DNA of 64,000 nucleotides from DASYXZ01 sp035946625 (GTDB lineage: Bacteria > Acidobacteriota > Terriglobia > UBA7540), in NCBI GenBank assembly GCA_035946625.1, contig DASYZE010000020.1, positions 1-64,000 of the forward strand, written 5' to 3'. Positions 38,619-47,304 of this stretch are shown here, piece after piece (the first letter of the stretch is position 1; every line of letters starts with the position of its first letter). The translations under genes were made by a program, and so were the position numbers. The notes below the pieces were generated by a model. That model saw only the letters and a program-made list of their open reading frames with translations, ran no database searches and had not been told where the DNA came from.

Positions 38619-39000
38619 TAGATTCCATAATGACCTGGGCCACAACGTATCGGTCGGAGTGGGAGATTGAAACAGAAGCACGGGTGACCCCAAGCTCTCT
38701 CGCCACCGCCAGCGCCCGGCCGGTCAGCACCAATTCGGGTTTGCCGGTCGGCAAGTGAGTCACCTCCACGTCCACCCAATGAACCCCGTTTCCCCAACCC
38801 GTCCCGAGCGCCTTAAACGCCGCCTCCTTGGCGGCGAAGCGGGCAGCGTAACGCTCCGCCTTATTCTTGAACTTTTCACAATAAGCGATTTCCGCCGAAG
38901 TATAAATCTTTTTCGAAAAACGCTCGCCGTGGCGCTCGAAGACCTGTTCGATGCGCGAAGTTTCGGCGATGTCGACTCCCGTCCCAACAATCATAGCCAC
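38605..39000 (-). CDS. acpS: Holo-[acyl-carrier-protein] synthase
   Basis: 131 residues. The Mg-binding Asp is in GTGVDIAETSRI and the Glu in RFAAKEAAFKAL, the two signatures of AcpS, which attaches the phosphopantetheine arm to apo-ACP. Length is typical. Start is ambiguous between 39000 and 38994 (Met-Ile). A REP-like element lies upstream. Confidence 0.94.
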   Translation of the reverse strand: MAMIVGTGVDIAETSRIEQVFERHGERFSKKIYTSAEIAYCEKFKNKAERYAARFAAKEAAFKALGTGWGNGVHWVDVEVTHLPTGKPELVLTGRALAVARELGVTRASVSISHSDRYVVAQVIMESNGQT

Positions 39001-39212
39001 GTCACCCCACGGTCCGCGCCCTCGGCATTCCGGACCACGAACACGCGCGGGCCGGAAGGGTGAATCACGGGCGTCCGAATCAGCAGGTTTGGTCGCAATT
39101 GCCCCCTCGGATTTCCAGAGCCCCCTCTGGAGAGTCGTAATACAACCACGATAACAAATCGGGACTGAAATTTCAACGGCGGCGGGCGGGCACTGGGTCG
39201 GCTTGGGTCTCG

Positions 39213-39278
39213 GGTAGCGCCGATCTTTAGATCGGCATCTTGAATTTCATTGACTTGCCGGCCTGAAGGTCGGCGCTA
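39213..39278. repeat. REP-like inverted repeat
   Basis: Outer inverted arms GTAGCGCCGA (39213-39222) and TCGGCGCTAC (39269-39278) enclose two small hairpins: GCCGATC/GATCGGC at 39218-39235 and GCCGGCCTGAAGGTCGGC at 39256-39273. It lies between the divergent acpS and pgeF-like genes. The longer reading frame of the latter (to 39250) runs through it, which argues for a later start. Confidence 0.65.
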
Positions 39279-39339
39279 CTTCAGACTGACCCACTGCCGG
39301 CGCGCGCGATGGCTCTGCAGCCTCGTGCTATATTGGATT

Positions 39340-40278
39340 GTGCCGCAACCAGGATTCAAAATTGTTACCCGTGAGGGAGTGAAACGGCTTGAAGCCACCA
39401 AACTTGCGCGCGCGAGGTGGGTGCTGCACGCTTTCAGCACCCGCATCCAAGGAGTAAGCCGTGCGCCCGCAGCAGGGCTGAATCTCGGTTACGTTGAGGG
39501 CGACCAACGAAAGAATGTTGAACGCAACCGGGAGCGGTTCTTCCGTGCCTTGGGGGCCGGGCAATTTCCTCTCGCCGAACTGCGGCAAATCCATTCAACC
39601 CTAGTCTACCAAGTCGTGCGGGGGAAGCGAGGGAAGCTCGAATATCGCCCCTCCGGTTACCCCAATCCCCCAGGCTCGCGCCCCGCGGCGCCGGCGGGAG
39701 ACGCGCTGCTCACTCAGGAACCCGGCGTATTGCTCTCTGTCCGGGGAGCAGACTGCATGCCAGTACTCCTTGCGGATCCCCGGCAACGCGCCGTGGCCGC
39801 CATTCACGCCGGGTGGCGCGGAGCGTTGGCGGGTGCAGTGGAGAAAACCGTGGGGGAGATGGTGAGGATTTTTGGCTCGCGGCCCAACGATTTGCTGGCC
39901 GCCGTCGGCCCTTCCATCCGTGCGTGTTGTTACCAGGTGGGCGATGAAGTCGTGACTGCGTTCTGCGGCCGCTATCCGAACGGCGAGAGTTTCTTTCGTC
40001 CCGCTCCGCATGACAAAGTAGAGGAAGACATTTCGCGCCGCTACCCTCTTTTATTCCTCTCCAAGCAACCGCCGGGCCATGGACCGGAATCCGTCCCCAC
40101 CATACACCTGGACCTTGCCGCTGTGGCCCGCCACCAACTGCGAAGCGCAGGACTGATGAACTCGAAAATCCAGGTGGCGGACTTCTGCACCGCGTGCCGC
40201 ACGGATATTTTCTTTTCGCATCGCCAGGAAGGTGGCCGGACGGGAAGAATGATGGCCGTCATCGGGATTAGAAGTTAG
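39340..40278 (+). CDS. pgeF: Laccase-domain (multicopper polyphenol oxidase/PgeF) protein
   Basis: 312 residues of the YfiH/YlmD family, cytosolic purine-nucleoside-hydrolysing or peptidoglycan-editing enzymes. The metal-site residues are present: His in LRQIHSTLV, Cys in VRGADCMPVLLAD and His in AAIHAGWRGALAG, with the C-terminal DFCTACRTDIFFSHR. A GTG at 39340 is used because the upstream frame crosses a repeat; it has no clear ribosome binding site, so the true start is uncertain. Convergent with rlmN. Confidence 0.85.
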   Translation: MPQPGFKIVTREGVKRLEATKLARARWVLHAFSTRIQGVSRAPAAGLNLGYVEGDQRKNVERNRERFFRALGAGQFPLAELRQIHSTLVYQVVRGKRGKLEYRPSGYPNPPGSRPAAPAGDALLTQEPGVLLSVRGADCMPVLLADPRQRAVAAIHAGWRGALAGAVEKTVGEMVRIFGSRPNDLLAAVGPSIRACCYQVGDEVVTAFCGRYPNGESFFRPAPHDKVEEDISRRYPLLFLSKQPPGHGPESVPTIHLDLAAVARHQLRSAGLMNSKIQVADFCTACRTDIFFSHRQEGGRTGRMMAVIGIRS

Positions 40279-40336
40279 GTGTTCATTGCCGCCCATGGAG
40301 GGTTCGGGGTTGTTTGAGCGCGTCCTTCGGAGAACC

Positions 40337-41380
40337 TCATGCGCCGTGTACTCCCTCCAGGCGCAGTTGTCCGCACGCGCCCATGATGTCCTGGCCGCGG
40401 GAGACGCGGATGAAGGCAGGCACACGCCGGTTGGCAAGCACTTGCTGAAACGCCAAGACGCGCCCGAGAGGTGGCGAGCGGTAGGGCAGCCCAGGACCGG
40501 AATTATAAGGTATCAAGTTTACTTTGGCGGGAATATTCCGCATCAGATCGGCCACGCGGGCGGCGTCCGCGTCCGAATCGTTTACTCCCCCCAGCAAGAC
40601 ATATTCAAACGTCAATTTTTCCCGCGGCCGCAGAGGATATTCCCGGCAGGCCCGCAACAATTCCCGCAAAGGATATTTCCGGTTGATGGGCATCAGTTCG
40701 GTCCGTTGTTCGTCGGAGGAGGCGTTGAGCGAAACTGCCAAATGGGGACGTGCCGGCTCGCGAGCCATGTCCTTAATGCGGGGGACGATTCCGGAAGTAG
40801 ATATCGTGATGTGCCGCAAAGCCATAGCGACGCCCGCCGGGTCCGCCAAGATCTCCACCGCCTTCATAACCGGAGCATAGTTCAGCAGCGGCTCACCCAT
40901 ACCCATAAAGACGACGTTCAGGCGCGACCGCCGGGGAATGTGGTGGGCGACGGCCAGGCACAAGACCTGACCCACAATCTCGCCCGCGGTCAAATTTCGC
41001 TTCACACCCAGGAGGCCGGTAAAGCAAAACCGGCAATCGACGGCGCAGCCCACCTGGCTGGAAATGCACAGGGTGGTCCGGTTTTCCTCCGGCATGTAGA
41101 CCGCCTCGGCTGATTCGCCGTCCTCAAGTCCCAAAAGATAACGGATGGAACCGTCACGCGAAACAAACTCCCGCGTGATTTGCGGATAGAGAACGGCGTA
41201 ATATTGGTGGAGATATGCGCGGAATTTTGCATGCAAGTCGGTGAAACCGGTCCAATCGCGCTCCCGCCGCGCGTATACCCCTTGGTAGACTTGGCGGCCG
41301 CGAAAACGCGGCTGGCCGCAGTCCACGGCCAGCCGTTCCAGTTCGTCGCAAGTCATGCCGAGAAGATTATTCTGTCGCAT
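40337..41380 (-). CDS. rlmN: Dual-specificity 23S rRNA/tRNA adenine-C2 methyltransferase
   Basis: 347 residues, radical-SAM enzyme that methylates A2503 of 23S rRNA and A37 of tRNAs. The [4Fe-4S]-binding CAVDCRFC motif, MGMGEPLLNY, and the C-terminal SRGQDIMGACGQL with the methyl-carrying Cys are all present, as is the internal IPYNSGPGLPY segment. ATG 41380 (MRQNNLLGM) is preferred to the in-frame start at 41434. Confidence 0.93.
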   Translation of the reverse strand: MRQNNLLGMTCDELERLAVDCGQPRFRGRQVYQGVYARRERDWTGFTDLHAKFRAYLHQYYAVLYPQITREFVSRDGSIRYLLGLEDGESAEAVYMPEENRTTLCISSQVGCAVDCRFCFTGLLGVKRNLTAGEIVGQVLCLAVAHHIPRRSRLNVVFMGMGEPLLNYAPVMKAVEILADPAGVAMALRHITISTSGIVPRIKDMAREPARPHLAVSLNASSDEQRTELMPINRKYPLRELLRACREYPLRPREKLTFEYVLLGGVNDSDADAARVADLMRNIPAKVNLIPYNSGPGLPYRSPPLGRVLAFQQVLANRRVPAFIRVSRGQDIMGACGQLRLEGVHGA

Positions 41381-41479
41381 TAAGGTCAGCAGAATCGAGT
41401 CGGCCCCAAAAGTCGAAGCACGCGCGGAAAACATCCTCCAAGAAATGGCCAGCTCCGCATTTTATAATTCGGAAACCGG

Positions 41480-42763
41480 TCACGGGATGATTTTTTTCAG
41501 GAAATGGAAGCGCCCTTTTTTCTTGGTGGGTGTGGGCAGGTCGGGGATGTTCTCGCTCTTGGACTTGTCTGCGCTCCCCTTGGCTTGAGCGGCTTTATCC
41601 TTGCCCGAAGAGTTCGGTGTGCCGGTGGCGGACTTCTGCGCCGTAGGAGCAGGTTTGGTGGCTGGGTCGCCAGCCTCAGGTTTCGCTGCCGCCGGCTTAT
41701 CCGATTTGAGCGCGCTGTCACTCACTTGCTCAACCGCAATCCCCGAGCCTCCGGGGGATTCCGGCGCCCCAGCAAGCACCGTCGGGGCGGGCTTCTGGCC
41801 CAGGTGGACGGGGCCATGACGAGTGGCACTCACGTCAGGGGCACTGGAAAGTATGCCGGTAAATTTCCCCATCATGCTCTGGCGAGGGCGATAAGCCCGG
41901 TCCGCTCTGGCGCGCGCGAGGGTGGCGCGGGTGGCATGGGGAATCGGCTCGTGCAAAGCAGTCAGCCGTTCCTTCGCATCGGGCACCAACGGGCTGAGGG
42001 GGTGATCGGTGATCAACTCGGAGTAATATCCCGCAGCGTCTTTGGGGGTTTTCATACGCTCGAGCGTCTGACCCAAATACCAGAGCGCGCTGTCTGCTCT
42101 GCTGTAATTAGGATAGTTGTCGGCGATTTCCTGGAAACGCGAGCGCGCGGCGCGGTTCGCCTCCTTCAAATAATAGAACTCGGCAATCCGGTAATCGCTT
42201 TCGCCCAGGACTTCCTGCACTTCACGCAACCTGCCCTTCACTCGCGGCATCACTTTGCTGTCCGGATACTTCATCAGAAATTCTTTGAACTCGGCTTCCG
42301 CCAGCCTGGCTTCGGTGCGGTCGCGATCCGGTTTGCCCATCATACGGAAGTGGGCCATGCCCGCGCGGAATTGCGCCTCGGGAGCCTCCGGCGCAGTGGG
42401 AAAGAAAGTGATGAAATCTTTATACTCAGCCTCCGCCTGGGTCAGCCCCGAAACTCCGCCCTCGTTGTAATACGAATCCGCGATGGCCAGCTTCGCTTTG
42501 GAAAGGAACTCGCTGTCAGGGTACGTGTTCAGCAGGGCTTGAAGGGTGAGCCGGCCCACGTCAAACCGCCCGTGCGCAATTTCATTTGACGCCCGTTCAT
42601 AGAGGATTTTGTCCGGCTGGTCGGCCGCGGCCGTGGGGCCCGGCAAGTTGTAGTTCCCCTTGTGACGGTTCATGAGCCCGCAACCCGTCAGCCCCATCAT
42701 GCCCACGGCTGCAAGTCCCGATGAGGATAAGAATCGTTTCAAGGTTTGGTTCTTCATTCGCAT
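41480..42763 (-). CDS. bamD: BamD-like outer-membrane assembly lipoprotein with long C-terminal tail
   Basis: 427 residues. Signal with lipobox (MMGLTGC) near residue 20, then TPR-like repeats of the BamD/YfiO family (YERASNEIAHGRFDVGRLTLQALLNTYPDSEF, AEAEYKDFITFFPTAPEAPEAQF, FKEFLMKYPDS). From about residue 255 to the end the chain is Pro/Ala/Lys-rich and low complexity, far longer than in proteobacterial BamD. Start 42763 or 42757. Outer-membrane protein insertion role is inferred from the family. Confidence 0.85.
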   Translation of the reverse strand: MRMKNQTLKRFLSSSGLAAVGMMGLTGCGLMNRHKGNYNLPGPTAAADQPDKILYERASNEIAHGRFDVGRLTLQALLNTYPDSEFLSKAKLAIADSYYNEGGVSGLTQAEAEYKDFITFFPTAPEAPEAQFRAGMAHFRMMGKPDRDRTEARLAEAEFKEFLMKYPDSKVMPRVKGRLREVQEVLGESDYRIAEFYYLKEANRAARSRFQEIADNYPNYSRADSALWYLGQTLERMKTPKDAAGYYSELITDHPLSPLVPDAKERLTALHEPIPHATRATLARARADRAYRPRQSMMGKFTGILSSAPDVSATRHGPVHLGQKPAPTVLAGAPESPGGSGIAVEQVSDSALKSDKPAAAKPEAGDPATKPAPTAQKSATGTPNSSGKDKAAQAKGSADKSKSENIPDLPTPTKKKGRFHFLKKIIP

Positions 42764-42826
42764 GGAGTGGCGGTGGCCGCCTCTTTCCCATTCCCACGAC
42801 TTCAAAATTGGACGAACGCCGCGCCC

Positions 42827-43504
42827 TCAGACTCTTTGCGTTTCCGTGGTTGCTGCTGCCAGACGGATCCAATCGGCTAACCGGACTTTTGGGCTCTCTC
42901 TATCAAAGATGGCGGAACCGGCCACCAGGATGTCCGCCCCCGCTCGAATAACACTCTCCACTCGCTCGAAGGTCAGGCCGCCTTCCACCTGGATGGCGAA
43001 TTTCAGGCGGCGCTCGTCCCGCCGGCGGACTGCGGCGCGGATCTTGTCAAAGGAGTCGGGAATGAAAGCCTGCTCCTGAAGACTTGTATCCGCTGTAAGG
43101 ACAGTCAGGAAATCAATTTGTCCCATCACGTCCGCAATCGCGTCCACAGGGGTTGAAGGATTCAAAGCCGCTCCAGCCTTGGCGCCCGCCGCACGGATAA
43201 TCTCCAGAACCCGGTGCAGATTCGCCGTGGACTCGGGATGAACCGAAACTATGTCCGCACCTGCCGCCACAAATTCAGCCGCGTAGCGCTCCGGCCTTTC
43301 CACCAACAGATGCACATTCAAAATCAAGTCGGTGGCGCGCCGGAGGCTCTTAACCACGGGCTGGCCGGCGGTAATGCCGGGGGCGAAATGACCGTCCACC
43401 ACGTCCAGATGAATCATGGGTGCGCCGGCGGCCTTTACCCATTCCAGCGCTTCGCCCAGCCGCGCAAAGTCCGCTGAAAATAATGACGGCGCAATTAAAG
43501 CCAT
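42827..43504 (-). CDS. Ribulose-phosphate 3-epimerase family protein, divergent
   Basis: 225 residues, TIM barrel. The N-terminal LIAPSLFSADFARL and HLDVVDGHFAP strands and NVHLLVERPERY align with Rpe, retaining His and Asp metal ligands. Two conserved sites are altered: the phosphate-binding NPGFGGQ loop is replaced by ADTSLQEQ, and the Asp of the VDGG strand is Glu (QVEGGL). Whether it still epimerises ribulose 5-phosphate is doubtful. ATG 43504 is the natural start. No other pentose-phosphate gene is adjacent. Confidence 0.8.
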   Translation of the reverse strand: MALIAPSLFSADFARLGEALEWVKAAGAPMIHLDVVDGHFAPGITAGQPVVKSLRRATDLILNVHLLVERPERYAAEFVAAGADIVSVHPESTANLHRVLEIIRAAGAKAGAALNPSTPVDAIADVMGQIDFLTVLTADTSLQEQAFIPDSFDKIRAAVRRRDERRLKFAIQVEGGLTFERVESVIRAGADILVAGSAIFDRESPKVRLADWIRLAAATTETQRV

Positions 43505-43595
43505 AAAGACGCTTCGGAAACGTTTTGGGAACCGGCCCGGCCAGGGATTCGCCCCTCGGGAAATACAACTTAAATAGGTTACCACATCTTATTCC

Positions 43596-43686
43596 AATTT
43601 GTGATTTGCGATTGGTGATTTGTGGTTTTTGAGTTTCGGTTTTCCAGTTTCGATTTTCGATTTTCTAGTTTCGAATTTCCGTTTTT
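43596..43686. repeat. Heptanucleotide tandem array C (GATTTTC/GAGTTTC type)
   Basis: Thirteen consecutive seven-base units without phase change: the first four are GATTTGT-like, the next nine GATTTTC/GAGTTTC-like. It lies upstream of the rpe-like gene, in the 3' region of the minus-strand ORF at 43740-44045. No inverted partner is visible here. Confidence 0.8.
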
Positions 43687-43739
43687 CATCCTTGCACGCA
43701 AACAGGGATAGAGAGCGCATCGCTGTCTTTTTGTTGATT

Positions 43740-44045
43740 CTAATGAACATTCCGGCTTCGTTCGTCATGTTCACTTTTTCCCAAGCGCCATTTCATGGGC
43801 TGTGGGTCCTTGCTATTTGGCGGAAAGAAGTGGGCCTTCCAATGACAAACCGGCTCAATGACGCAATCGCCCGGCTCATTCAAAACTGCAACAGGAGGAT
43901 GCGCCACCCATTTGATCTTGCGGAAAACAGGGAATATTCCAGCCTTGTTCGGCCGTTCTTCGTTCCTGCACATCATCTCAGTCATCAAGCCCATAATTCC
44001 AAGCCCCCCGCTCCCGCTTTTTAGACTGTTAACTATAACATACAT
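43740..44045 (-). CDS. Hypothetical protein, doubtful
   Basis: About 102 residues from an ATG at 44045 (a GTG at 44063 extends it). Composition includes a KWVAHPPVAVLNEPGDCVIEPVCHWKAH stretch that reads like a folded domain, but no family is recognised. The region has lower GC than its surroundings and overlapping plus-strand frames are equally long. Two palindromes lie immediately upstream of the start. Confidence 0.3.
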   Translation of the reverse strand: MYVIVNSLKSGSGGLGIMGLMTEMMCRNEERPNKAGIFPVFRKIKWVAHPPVAVLNEPGDCVIEPVCHWKAHFFPPNSKDPQPMKWRLGKSEHDERSRNVH

Positions 44046-44065
44046 TTCTCGATGTGTTAACACAT
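44026..44065. promoter_or_regulatory. Two adjacent palindromes, operator-like
   Basis: TGTTAACTATAACA (44026-44039) has TGTTA/TAACA arms, and ATGTGTTAACACAT (44052-44065) is a perfect 14-base palindrome. Their spacing and shared TGTTA half-sites resemble a pair of repressor or Xre-type operators. They fall at the start of the doubtful minus-strand gene and 180 bases ahead of the plus-strand zinc-ribbon gene. Confidence 0.45.
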
Positions 44066-44244
44066 TTCTTTTAGATAGGTGTTATTAGGGGTTCAGTGGC
44101 GAAAAGGGTTGGTTGAGTTTGGCATCTGTTTCTTTGGGACGCGAAAAGCCGCGGTCCCCAAGATCGGGTGTTCGCGCTACGCTTGCTTTTCCAAGATTCG
44201 TCCAAGCAAACCTGTATAACATCCGAGAGAAGGAGCCTCGATTC

Positions 44245-44496
44245 ATGTCGACGAAGGAACGACAGGACAGGATTCCTGTGGCATGCGCGGATTGCCCCCG
44301 CTGCCGCAAAAAGAATGTCGTGGGGAGGGTCGCGTCGGCCCGCAGCGGGTTCAACTCATCAGTGGAGCGCACGATTACCTGCAAGCAGTGCCACAGCGTT
44401 TTCGCGCTGCACGAGTGCGAACTACAGACACGCCGCCACCCGAGGGAGATTATGGACGCAGAGTATTGCGTTGCTACCCTTCCCTGGATTGAATAG
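44245..44496 (+). CDS. Small zinc-ribbon protein
   Basis: 83 residues. A four-cysteine zinc ribbon is visible: CADCPRC near residue 14 and CKQCHSVF near residue 46. ATG 44245 follows GAAGGAG by about ten bases. No further family assignment; could bind nucleic acid. First of three short genes in the same direction. Confidence 0.55.
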   Translation: MSTKERQDRIPVACADCPRCRKKNVVGRVASARSGFNSSVERTITCKQCHSVFALHECELQTRRHPREIMDAEYCVATLPWIE

Positions 44497-44539
44497 GTCG
44501 GCACGCGGTGCGTACCATACATCGCGCCTGTTGTGAACT

Positions 44540-44794
44540 GTGCGATGTGAAATGTTGGGGGAGTCGGCACAGCATGACAAAAATGGCCTCGGCCTCTATG
44601 CCTCCTCAAGAGCCAGCGGCTATGGCCACTCCTGTCACTGGCCCGCGGGCCGGCTGGCACAGGTCCTCCGGACCTGCGATGTTTGCACTAATTGCGCCAC
44701 AGGCGTGCAGACCTCCGCAAGGGTCTGCGCCGGCCATCCAGAGAATGTGCATCGCTGTCGCGGATGTCAGTCTTTGAGGCTAAACAATGAATGA
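44540..44794 (+). CDS. Possible small Cys-rich protein
   Basis: At most 84 residues (GTG 44540; an internal ATG at 44552 is possible). The C-terminal half carries CDVCTNC...C...H...H-x-C-x2-C, a plausible zinc site. Its stop overlaps the start of the 238-residue gene by eight bases. No ribosome binding site is evident, and other frames are open, so it may be chance. Confidence 0.3.
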   Translation: MRCEMLGESAQHDKNGLGLYASSRASGYGHSCHWPAGRLAQVLRTCDVCTNCATGVQTSARVCAGHPENVHRCRGCQSLRLNNE

Positions 44795-45503
44795 CAAATA
44801 TCTGCAGGGGATGCGGATCGAACTCAGCCGTCCGTCGACGAAGAACCAGCAATTCACGGTCCAACTCAATCAAAATTGTCGTCTTGAAAGTGGCGGGGCG
44901 CTAATGGATCAGGATGCCGGGCCCATGGAAGCGCTGAACAAGCTACTGAAGACCGCCACAGCACGAGGTACACTCAGCTGGCAATCGGCAGCAGAGCTGC
45001 TTTGCGATCTGCGCGAGAAAGGCAGCGGCCTCACCGGACAAGTTTCTCAGCAGGCTCAGGCGGTTTGTCAGAACGCTGCCGAATTGTTGCGCACGTCGAT
45101 GGAGAAGGCTGCTCGTGAGGCCGGGCCCGAAGCATATACGGCTTGGCTCGCCGCCGAAGCGCACTGGAAGAACTTTCAAGACGCATGGACCTCCAAACCC
45201 TTGTCTTGGTTAAGAGACCCTCTCATCTCGGCCAGCGGACTGGTCGAGCGCCTGCTCGCGAAAGGGCAAGAGGGAGGAAATGCCGGATACATTCGAGTGC
45301 TTAAAGAGCATGGCTTCAACTTGGGCCCGCTGGGCCGACAGATCCTCGACCGCATACGCAACGACAGCTTCGCCGTACGGGATGGTCGTTTGGGAGGCTA
45401 CTCGAACGATTTCCTGCGGGAGATACTCGGACCTAACGGGACAGACGAACTTTACCGCCTTGCTGCCGTCGCTCGCGCTATGGGGTTTGCCGCGGAGAAG
45501 TAA
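44787..45503 (+). CDS. Hypothetical protein, mainly helical
   Basis: 238 residues, rich in Ala/Leu/Glu with strong helix propensity (residues about 45-110 and 130-230); no family recognised. ATG 44787 has GAGG eight bases upstream. It follows the two small zinc-binding candidates, so the trio may form an operon of unknown function. An in-frame ATG at residue 40 (MDQDAGPM) is an alternative start. Confidence 0.6.
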   Translation: MNDKYLQGMRIELSRPSTKNQQFTVQLNQNCRLESGGALMDQDAGPMEALNKLLKTATARGTLSWQSAAELLCDLREKGSGLTGQVSQQAQAVCQNAAELLRTSMEKAAREAGPEAYTAWLAAEAHWKNFQDAWTSKPLSWLRDPLISASGLVERLLAKGQEGGNAGYIRVLKEHGFNLGPLGRQILDRIRNDSFAVRDGRLGGYSNDFLREILGPNGTDELYRLAAVARAMGFAAEK

Positions 45504-45632
45504 ATAGCCCTGACCTCCGCTTTTGAGGTCACCGGCTCTTTCGATCACGAGACCGAAGGGCCGGCAGCGAACCCCGACACATCGAAGCCTCATTTTGACA
45601 TTCCACCCCATGTCGATTACCTTAAACAGACC

Positions 45633-46061
45633 ATGAAGAATCTGGTGTGGACATTGGCAGTGGTCTTGGCTGGCATGGTAGCTGCCCTGTGCGGGTGCAG
45701 CCGTTTTGCTGGAATCAATTCCAAGAGCGCGGTGCAGGCGGCGATTGAGGCGCACCTGAAGCAGCGGCCCGGCCTGGCGCTCTCCAACATGAGCACTGAG
45801 GTTCAAGACGTTAAGTTTGACGGAGACACGGCGAATGCCCAGGTGGTTTATGTGAGCAAGGATTCGCCCGACCTGAAGGTTGAAGTTCGTTACGTTTTGC
45901 GGCGTCAGGGCGATCATTGGGAAGTGGTGTCGAGCACTCCCGTGGGCGGCGTAAATGGGAATCCTCACGGCGGCGTGGCAGTTCCGCCTTCGCCTGGAAT
46001 GCCTCCCCAAACAGTGCCGGCAACACCCTCCGCAGTGCCCCCGCCCCAGGCCAGCCATTAG
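45633..46061 (+). CDS. Hypothetical lipoprotein (NTF2/DUF4878-like size)
   Basis: 142 residues. Signal peptide with lipobox (AALCGC, Cys near residue 22), a small alpha/beta domain (AIEAHLKQRPGLALSNMSTEVQDVKFDGDTANAQVVY) of the type seen in secreted NTF2-like proteins, and a Pro-rich tail. Function unknown. Confidence 0.7.
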   Translation: MKNLVWTLAVVLAGMVAALCGCSRFAGINSKSAVQAAIEAHLKQRPGLALSNMSTEVQDVKFDGDTANAQVVYVSKDSPDLKVEVRYVLRRQGDHWEVVSSTPVGGVNGNPHGGVAVPPSPGMPPQTVPATPSAVPPPQASH

Positions 46062-46140
46062 CTTCTTGCGCCGCCTAACTCTTTCCTGGCTCTCAGCACA
46101 CTTGCCCTTGATATCTACTGTTGCAAGCCGCAGATGAACG

Positions 46141-46249
46141 AAGGCGGCAGCTATCGTTACCGCACTTTAAGGCCCGCTACGGCGGGCGGGACTGCCACGA
46201 ATTTGCGGGCGAAGCCCGCCATGAACTTCGGCAGCGAAGCTGCCGCCTT
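46141..46249. repeat. REP/BIME-like element with nested hairpins
   Basis: Outer 12-base inverted arms AAGGCGGCAGCT (46141-46152) and AGCTGCCGCCTT (46238-46249) enclose further hairpins: GCCCGCTACGGCGGGC, GCGGGCGAAGCCCGC (46205-46219) and CGGCAGCGAAGCTGCCG (46229-46245). It fills the gap between the plus-strand lipoprotein gene and the minus-strand gene at 46301, where a bidirectional terminator would be expected. Confidence 0.7.
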
Positions 46250-46300
46250 TGACCTGGTCCATACTTCGGCGTGACAGAATACTGGCGCGGGCTTCGCACG

Positions 46301-47188
46301 TTATGCGGTCTTAAGGGTGGCTTTGATCTCGTCCTGAAGCTTTTTCACTTCCTTCTCTTTGTCCTTGTCCGGTTTATCCTTCAAGGTGGTCAGGGCAACT
46401 TTCGTCACATCGGTGGCGGTGCCGCACAAAGTCTTTAATTTTTCAGGGTCGTACGAATGTTTTTTGTCGAACATGCCGGCGGCAATTTCGAGTTGCTGGG
46501 CAAGAAAGATCGCGAATTTATAATTGTCAAGCATCACCGGCCCGGCCTTCATCCCGTTTCGGGCTGCCGCGCGGCCGCCGCCCACAATCTCCCCCAACGT
46601 GTCGTCAATTCCCTTTCGTAGCGCGTCTACTGCCAACGCATCCTGTGCCCCCGAGTCAATACCGCCTCCTTCGACCACTCGACTGAGCTGGGTCAGCACG
46701 GTTGGACCTTCCGCGGTGGGATAAGGTGCCTCCAGCGTCAGGCCTTTGGGCAGATCTCCGCCCTTGGTAAGCTGGCTGGCGGCCAACTGAAGATTGAGCG
46801 CGGCTTCCCCTCCGTACTCGAGATTGTTCTGCCTTTGGAAGCCGAAATCCGTTCTGGCGCTGGGCACCTTGGATTTCTCCCAACCCTTTGAATATGCTTC
46901 ACTCAGTTCTTTGAAAGCCTTCACCTGCCCGCTGAAGATGACGACGCGCAGCACCCGGGCGCGGTCTGTGTATGCGGTGGGTGGAGTTGAAGTCGCCAAA
47001 CTTTCGCTGAATTCGATGCAGCGCTTTAAATTGCCCTTGGCGAACAGGTCCGTCGCGTCAGAGTAATCGCCGGCCGGCCCGGCGGGTCGCTGCACGGTGG
47101 GCCCGCAGCTCGCCATGAAAATTAAAGCCAAAGGAATGCTAACCAAGAAGTGGAATCCCCCGGAACGGTCAGAACCTACAGGTCTCAT
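46301..47188 (-). CDS. Conserved hypothetical lipoprotein
   Basis: 295 residues. Signal with lipobox (IFMASC, Cys near residue 28). The mature chain is largely helical, with a TPR-like DATDLFAKGNLKRCIEFSESLA start and a Lys-rich C-terminal helix. Resembles lipoproteins restricted to Acidobacteriota; function unknown. ATG 47188 with AGGGGGG just upstream. Confidence 0.7.
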   Translation of the reverse strand: MRPVGSDRSGGFHFLVSIPLALIFMASCGPTVQRPAGPAGDYSDATDLFAKGNLKRCIEFSESLATSTPPTAYTDRARVLRVVIFSGQVKAFKELSEAYSKGWEKSKVPSARTDFGFQRQNNLEYGGEAALNLQLAASQLTKGGDLPKGLTLEAPYPTAEGPTVLTQLSRVVEGGGIDSGAQDALAVDALRKGIDDTLGEIVGGGRAAARNGMKAGPVMLDNYKFAIFLAQQLEIAAGMFDKKHSYDPEKLKTLCGTATDVTKVALTTLKDKPDKDKEKEVKKLQDEIKATLKTA

Positions 47189-47304
47189 TTTGCCCCCCTG
47201 GGAATCAAGGAATGTGGAACACAATATAAGGCAAGCCGGGAAGCAATACAATATCGGATAATTATTTTCGAGGCCTCTGCGGACCTTCTCGTCCCGGCGA
47301 AAAA

